DNA of 6,489 nucleotides from an uncultured Polymorphobacter sp. (GTDB lineage: Bacteria; Pseudomonadota; Alphaproteobacteria; Sphingomonadales; Sphingomonadaceae). The first letter of the stretch is position 1, and every line of letters begins with the position of its first letter. Positions 1 to 6,489 of the stretch are shown here, one piece after another. The notes beneath the pieces are model-generated. The model had not been told where the DNA came from, made no database searches, and was given only the letters and a program-made list of their open reading frames with translations. The stretch lies in NCBI GenBank assembly GCA_937871645.1, contig CALMPZ010000547.1, positions 1-6,489 on the forward strand, in the 5' to 3' direction. A program made the translations under genes and the position numbers.

Positions 1-1308
1 AAGCTCGAACCCTCGGGCAAGCTCGGGGCGCTCGACACGCTGGGCGAACACGCGCTGGCGTTTTACCAGCGTCAGGACGCCGGCGCGCTCGATCCCGATT
101 CGCTCGGCCGACGGGCGCGGGTCGTCCAACTGATCGGCGAAATCCAGGACCAGCGCGGCAATCTCGATTCGGCGCTCGCCAATTTCGAGACCGCCGCCGC
201 CAGCACGGCCGAGCTGCTGGCACGCGACCCGAACAACGCCCGGCGAATCTTCGATCACGCCCAGAGCGTCTATTGGGTCGGGTACATTGCCTATCGCCGC
301 GGCAATTTCGCCAAGGCCGAGCCGGCATTCGAAAAATACCGCCAGCTCGCCGAACAACTGGTCAGGCTTGACCCGGCCAACCCGCAATGGCGCGCCGAAA
401 TCGACTATGCCTATAGCAACCTCGGCACGTTGCGCTTTGCCCAGGGACGCAACGCCGATGCCGCCGCAGCGTTCGCGCGGTCGCTCGAAGTCGCCGAAGC
501 CGTCGCCGCCAGCGCGCCCGCCGACGCTGCGGCACAGCTCGCACTCGCCACGTCGCTCGCCTGGGTCGCGGACGCACATGAACGGCTGGGTGAACTGACG
601 CAGGCGCAGGCCGAACGTAATACTGAAATCGCGGTGATCCGGAGGGTGCTCGCGCGCGACCCCGAAAACAGCCCGGCACAGCTCATCCTGCTGGTCGCCG
701 AGCGCGCGACAGCGCGGATCGCCCTGACACGCGGTGAAATCGCTGCCGCGTGGGCAGCAGCGGCGCGTTCGGTGGCAAGTGCCGACCGGCTGCTCAAGCT
801 CGATCCGGCAAACACCGAATGGTCGGCAGCCGCGGCGACGACGCATTTGCTGCTCGGCCAGATCGCGCTGGCCGCCGGTGATGTCGCCGGCGCGCAACGA
901 TCGCTGGCGACGGCTTACACGCTCACCCGCGCGCTGCGCGAACGCGATACCGGCGTCACCAAATGGCGGATGCTGGCAGTGCGCGCGCGGCTGCTGCGCG
1001 CGGCAATCTTTGCCGAACAGGCCAACCACGCCGGCGCGCTGGCGGTTGCGCGCGCCGCCGAAGCCGGTATCGGCACGCTCCGCGCCGCCGGACGCGACGA
1101 CAGCGATGCGCGCTGGCTGCTCGGCAATGCGCGCTGGCAGGCGGCCGAGGCCTTGCGCGCGCTGGGCCGCAGCGCCGAAGCCGGTGCCGAATACAAGCGC
1201 ATCATCGCCGAAACCGCGCCACCGGGCATCCCCGAAGAACCGCGCATGACGGCACTGCGCGACCGCACGCAAGCGCAACTCAAGGCGCTGCCGGCGACGG
1301 CGGCATGA
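1..1308 (+). CDS. TPR-like helical repeat protein, C-terminal part (5' end outside window)
   Basis: The frame is open from the first base to a TGA, giving 435 visible codons; no start can be chosen because the reading frame continues upstream of the window. The protein is almost wholly alpha-helical and rich in Ala, Leu, Arg and Glu. It is built of helix pairs with TPR-like spacing: small residues at packing positions and recurring loops of the form LDPAN / RDPNN (about residues 76-80, 124-127, 220-222, 268-271) between helices, as in YWVGYIAYRRGNFAKAEPAF at 91-110. TPR arrays bind proteins or peptides. In alphaproteobacteria, arrays of this look often form the C-terminal half of larger signalling proteins carrying an N-terminal kinase, TIR or winged-helix domain; which one applies here cannot be seen. 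No transmembrane segment or signal peptide is present in the visible part. The gene is followed after 100 bp by a co-directional small gene. The repeat assignment is fairly safe; the function is unknown. Confidence 0.85.
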   Translation, partial: KLEPSGKLGALDTLGEHALAFYQRQDAGALDPDSLGRRARVVQLIGEIQDQRGNLDSALANFETAAASTAELLARDPNNARRIFDHAQSVYWVGYIAYRRGNFAKAEPAFEKYRQLAEQLVRLDPANPQWRAEIDYAYSNLGTLRFAQGRNADAAAAFARSLEVAEAVAASAPADAAAQLALATSLAWVADAHERLGELTQAQAERNTEIAVIRRVLARDPENSPAQLILLVAERATARIALTRGEIAAAWAAAARSVASADRLLKLDPANTEWSAAAATTHLLLGQIALAAGDVAGAQRSLATAYTLTRALRERDTGVTKWRMLAVRARLLRAAIFAEQANHAGALAVARAAEAGIGTLRAAGRDDSDARWLLGNARWQAAEALRALGRSAEAGAEYKRIIAETAPPGIPEEPRMTALRDRTQAQLKALPATAA

Positions 1309-1396
1309 TCGGCCGCCGTTGGAATGCGGGCGTCAATGTGTTAACTTTGCGAAATGAACGGTGTCGCACCGGCCTATTGCATGGGCGGCCCGAGGG

Positions 1397-1403
1397 GGAG
1401 GAA
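1397..1403 (+). promoter_or_regulatory. Ribosome binding site deciding the start of the small membrane-anchored protein
   Basis: GGAGGAA lies 5 bases before the ATG at 1409 and is a near-perfect Shine-Dalgarno sequence. It favours this ATG over an in-frame GTG at 1361, which has no comparable purine run ahead of it and would add 16 residues (SHRPIAWAARGGGTA-like) that translate the ribosome binding site itself. Confidence 0.8.
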
Positions 1404-1408
1404 CTGCC

Positions 1409-1939
1409 ATGAGTCTACCCGTATTTGCCGATCAGCCCAGCGCGCTGGTGCAAATCTATGGCACTAAAAAAGACGGCGGCAAGGACAAGGCCAAGGTCAA
1501 ATCGCACAAGATTTCCAAGGACGGCGATATCGTCGCCGATGCGTCGAACGGTGATGCTGTGATCGGCATCTATACCAACGACCCCAACCTGAAATTCCAG
1601 GCCAACCCGATCTGCATTTATGAAAACGGCAAAACGCCGTGCACCAACAATGGCAGCGCCTTGCCCGGTGGCTTCACCTACACGGCAGGCGACCCTGCCG
1701 AACAAGGCTTCACGATTGCGATGGATGCAACCGTGCCAAAGAACAAATATGAATATATCCTGTTCATGACTGATGCGCAGGGCCAGCCCGTTATCATCGA
1801 CCCGAAGATCGGCAACGACAACATTTCCTTCAGCACCGGATTCCTGCCGGCCGGACCATTGGTCCTCGTTGCCGGCGCTGTTGCGCTGCTGCTCGCCGGT
1901 GCCTTCGCCGGCGCATGGGTGCAACGCCTGCGCGGCTAG
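1409..1939 (+). CDS. Uncharacterised 176-residue protein with a C-terminal transmembrane helix
   Basis: I do not recognise the family. The ATG is set by a strong Shine-Dalgarno sequence. Residues 1-145 are polar and probably beta-rich, with a Lys-rich stretch at about 20-37 (KKDGGKDKAKVKSHKISKDG), a motif GDAVIGIYTNDPN at 48-60, and two cysteines at 69 and 78. No N-terminal signal peptide is visible. Residues 149-170 (starting AGPLVLVAGAVALLLAG) form one hydrophobic helix, followed by a short basic tail, VQRLRG. This is the layout of a tail-anchored membrane protein; it also resembles a C-terminal sorting signal (hydrophobic helix plus Arg tail), but without a signal peptide or a recognisable sortase/exosortase motif that reading is weak. 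G+C is about 45-53% in three hand-counted lines (27/60, 30/60, 32/60) against 44/60 in a neighbouring line, which hints at separate ancestry or different selection. It follows the TPR-like gene by 100 bp and converges on the amidohydrolase. The coding call is strong; the function is unknown. Confidence 0.82.
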   Translation: MSLPVFADQPSALVQIYGTKKDGGKDKAKVKSHKISKDGDIVADASNGDAVIGIYTNDPNLKFQANPICIYENGKTPCTNNGSALPGGFTYTAGDPAEQGFTIAMDATVPKNKYEYILFMTDAQGQPVIIDPKIGNDNISFSTGFLPAGPLVLVAGAVALLLAGAFAGAWVQRLRG

Positions 1940-2000
1940 GCGCGCGACGGCTTCGCACCCCCTGCCGCTGCCAGGCGAGGCAAACGCCGGCGGCCGGGCG

Positions 2001-3314
2001 CTACTGCCCCTTCACAACCTTGCCGCCCTTCATCACGAACCCTACCGATTTGAGCACCGTCACATCGGCCAGCGGATCGCCGCTGACGGCGATGATGTCG
2101 GCGGCCTTGCCGGGCTCGAGGCTGCCGACATCCTTGCTGACGCCGAGCAAGGTCGCGGCGCCGGTGGTGGCGGCGACGATGGCGGCGCCGGCGGGCATGC
2201 CGTGCTTGACCATCAGCTCGAACTCGTCGGCGTTGCGGCCGTGCTTGGAGACGCCGGCGTCGGTGCCGAAGGCGATGTTGACGCCCGCCGGGTAGGCGAT
2301 TTCGAGGCTCTTGCCGGTTACCCGCAGCCGCCACTGGACCTTTTCATACACCGCCGGCGAATAGGCGTTGGGGTCGGCCTTCAGGCGTTCGATGTAGCCG
2401 TTGACCGTCGACAGCGTCGGCACGTACCAGGCGCCGCTCGCCTTGAAGAGCCGCACGGTTTCGGCGTCGGTCATCGTGCCGTGCTCGATCGAATCGGCGC
2501 CCGCCGCGAGCGCCATGTTGATGCCGTCGGCGCCGTGCGCGTGGACGGCGATCTTCTTGTTGTACAGGTGCGCGGTATCGACCAGCGCCTTGACCTCGTC
2601 GGCGTAGATCTGCTTGCCGACGCCGGCGCCGATGACGCTGTTGACGCCGCCGGTGGTGGCGATCTTGATGACATCGACGCCGCGGCGGATCTGCAGCCGC
2701 ACCGCCTTGCGGCAGGCATCGACGCCGTCGCACAGATTGTCCTGCTGGATAACCGGCCAGAATTGTTCCGCCATGCCGAGCGTCGCGTCCATGTGGCCGC
2801 TGGTTGTCGAGATCGAGTTGCCGGCGTCAATGATGCGCGGCCCGACCACCCAGCCCGCCGCGACCGCATCGCGCAGTGCCATCGTGATGCCGTCCGCGCC
2901 GCCGAGATTGCGCACCGTGGTGAACCCCGCCATCAGCGTCTTGCGGCCGTTGACTTCGGCGCGGAAGGCGCGCGTCGCGACGCTGTCGGTGACGCCTTCG
3001 ACCAGCCCTGCGGTGCCGCCGGCATCCGATTCGAGGTGGACGTGGCTGTCGATGAGTCCGGGCAGCACAAAGCTCGATTCGAGGTTGATCACCGTCGCGC
3101 CCGCCGGGGCCGGGGTGAAGCCGTCCACAACGCTGACGATGCGGCCGCCCTGCACGGTGACCGTCGACGGCCCGCGCGCCGGCTTGCCCGGCTGGTCGAG
3201 CAAGCGCCCGGCGTGAATGACGGTGAGCGGTGCGGCAGGTGCCGCAGGTGCAGAAGTTTGGGCCGCAAGCGGCGTGGTGCACAGCAATGCGGCAATGATG
3301 GCGAACTTGGTCAT
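2001..3314 (-). CDS. Exported metal-dependent amidohydrolase (COG1228, Xaa-Pro/Xaa-Arg dipeptidase-like)
   Basis: This 437-residue protein of the amidohydrolase superfamily is predicted to hydrolyse a peptide or amide bond in the periplasm. Residues 1-18 are a signal peptide (MTKFAIIAALL... ending PLAA before Q19). A small beta domain follows (about 28-80), then the metal-binding barrel: HVH at 91-93 after FVLPGLIDS; Lys217 in VDVIKIATTGG, the likely carboxylated bridging Lys; His258 and His260 in IAVHAHG; His278 in DSIEHGT; Asp352 in FGTDAG. All expected metal ligands are therefore present, and the length fits the family. The C-terminal strands (EPGKAADIIAV, about 400-410) close the beta domain. 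Characterised relatives include Caulobacter and environmental dipeptidases acting on Xaa-Arg/Lys or Xaa-Pro; imidazolonepropionase is a more distant alternative. The exact substrate cannot be told. Cys195 and Cys201 could form a disulfide after export. The ATG is supported by AAAGGG (3321-3326), 6 bases upstream. It is transcribed divergently from pabBC and convergently with the small membrane protein; no operon partner is seen. Confidence 0.93.
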   Translation of the reverse strand: MTKFAIIAALLCTTPLAAQTSAPAAPAAPLTVIHAGRLLDQPGKPARGPSTVTVQGGRIVSVVDGFTPAPAGATVINLESSFVLPGLIDSHVHLESDAGGTAGLVEGVTDSVATRAFRAEVNGRKTLMAGFTTVRNLGGADGITMALRDAVAAGWVVGPRIIDAGNSISTTSGHMDATLGMAEQFWPVIQQDNLCDGVDACRKAVRLQIRRGVDVIKIATTGGVNSVIGAGVGKQIYADEVKALVDTAHLYNKKIAVHAHGADGINMALAAGADSIEHGTMTDAETVRLFKASGAWYVPTLSTVNGYIERLKADPNAYSPAVYEKVQWRLRVTGKSLEIAYPAGVNIAFGTDAGVSKHGRNADEFELMVKHGMPAGAAIVAATTGAATLLGVSKDVGSLEPGKAADIIAVSGDPLADVTVLKSVGFVMKGGKVVKGQ

Positions 3315-3340
3315 GTGGAGCCCTTTGTCTGGTTGCGCCC

Positions 3341-3369
3341 AACCTAGCCGCGACGACGCGACTTGTCAC
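3341..3369 (-). promoter_or_regulatory. Candidate sigma70-type promoter for the amidohydrolase
   Basis: Read on the minus strand, GTGACA (3364-3369; five of six matches to TTGACA) is followed after exactly 17 bases by TAGGTT (3341-3346; keeps the key T, A and final T of TATAAT). Transcription would start near 3334 and leave a leader of about 20 bases that contains the AAAGGG ribosome binding site. Position and spacing are good, but the -10 match is only three of six, and in GC-rich DNA such pairs arise by chance. Confidence 0.4.
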
Positions 3370-3412
3370 CGGCAGGCGACGGCGGCGCGCGCGCACGCTA
3401 TGGAGACAGGCG

Positions 3413-6395
<2,983 letters not shown>

Positions 6396-6409
6396 AGAGC
6401 CTCCGGCGG

Positions 6410-6489
6410 GCAGGCCAGTTCTTGTCCAAAATGGCGGCCTGCACCCGATTGAAGAGCACCAAACAAATGGGTGCAGGCGTCAGGCCTGC
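6410..6489. repeat. Cluster of four mutually pairable inverted repeats after the aminotransferase gene
   Basis: Four short arms follow each other: A, GCAGGCC (6410-6416); B, GGCCTGCACCC (6436-6446); C, GGGTGCAGGC (6469-6478); D, GGCCTGC (6483-6489, running into the window edge). B and C pair over 10 perfect base pairs plus a G-U, with a 20-base loop. A pairs with B over 7, C with D over 6 with a 5-base loop, and A with D over 7. The pairings exclude one another, as in attenuators or switching leaders, but could equally be a transcription-termination or palindromic intergenic element. No T-run is visible before the window ends. Short open frames cross the region on both strands, so the edge of another gene cannot be excluded; ATGs at 6431 and 6467 have poor or distant ribosome binding sites. 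Confidence 0.55.

Noticed and set aside
1321..1342. GGAAT ... GTT resembling an EcfG general-stress promoter upstream of the small gene
   Set aside because: The spacing to TGTT is about 13 bases where 16-17 is expected, and the first element differs from GGAAC.
1341..1379. TTAACT and CTATTG as a sigma70 promoter for the small gene
   Set aside because: The two hexamers are 27 bases apart, far too many for a functional pair; no better combination was found.
1940..2000. Bidirectional terminator between the convergent small gene and amidohydrolase
   Set aside because: The 61 bases contain only short, imperfect GC-rich pairings and no T-run on either strand.
1773..3347. 524-codon open frame on the plus strand, antisense to the amidohydrolase
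   Set aside because: It lies opposite a gene with every expected catalytic residue, has the low-complexity Arg/Asp/Ala-rich composition of GC-rich shadow frames, and resembles no protein family.
6431..6489. Start of another plus-strand gene at ATG 6431 or 6467
   Set aside because: There is no purine-rich ribosome binding site before 6431, a weak and distant one before 6467, and too few codons remain to judge.
6410..6489. Start of a CRISPR array
   Set aside because: The repeated words are 7-10 bases in alternating orientation with unequal spacing, not direct repeats separated by uniform spacers.

Overview
The window looks like a chromosomal segment of a GC-rich alphaproteobacterium, most likely a sphingomonad (Sphingomonadales). 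The evidence is base composition near 70% G+C over most of its length, an Ib-type aspartate aminotransferase that reads like the rhizobial and sphingomonad enzymes, a fused pabB-pabC gene, and a signal peptide ending in a PLAAQ-type cleavage site. The genus assignment is inference; no rRNA or other marker gene is present.

Layout: (1) The left edge cuts into a long plus-strand gene for an alpha-helical, TPR-like repeat protein whose N-terminus lies outside the window. (2) After a 100-bp gap comes a 176-residue protein of unknown function on the same strand. It has no signal peptide, ends in one C-terminal transmembrane helix, and is clearly poorer in G+C than its neighbours. (3) Convergent to it lies an exported metal-dependent amidohydrolase of the COG1228 / Xaa-Pro and Xaa-Arg dipeptidase-like type. 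(4) Divergent from that, across 98 bp holding a plausible promoter for the hydrolase, starts a two-gene plus-strand unit: a bifunctional aminodeoxychorismate synthase component I / aminodeoxychorismate lyase (pabBC fusion), then 31 bp later a 400-residue class Ib aspartate aminotransferase. (5) The right edge holds a set of mutually pairable inverted repeats just after the aminotransferase stop codon.

How the genes work together: PabBC converts chorismate plus ammonia (supplied by a PabA glutaminase that is not in this window) to p-aminobenzoate for folate. The aminotransferase is expected to make aspartate/glutamate interconversions. It has Gln at position 12, a residue associated with prephenate aminotransferase activity, so the pair may sit on two branches leading from chorismate: folate, and the arogenate route to Phe/Tyr. 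The hydrolase appears functionally independent. The TPR-like protein and the small membrane-anchored protein may be related to each other, but only by position.

No phage, transposon, CRISPR, tRNA or rRNA is visible. The least explained parts are the low-GC small protein and the repeat cluster at the right edge. Nothing here proves a new multi-gene system.
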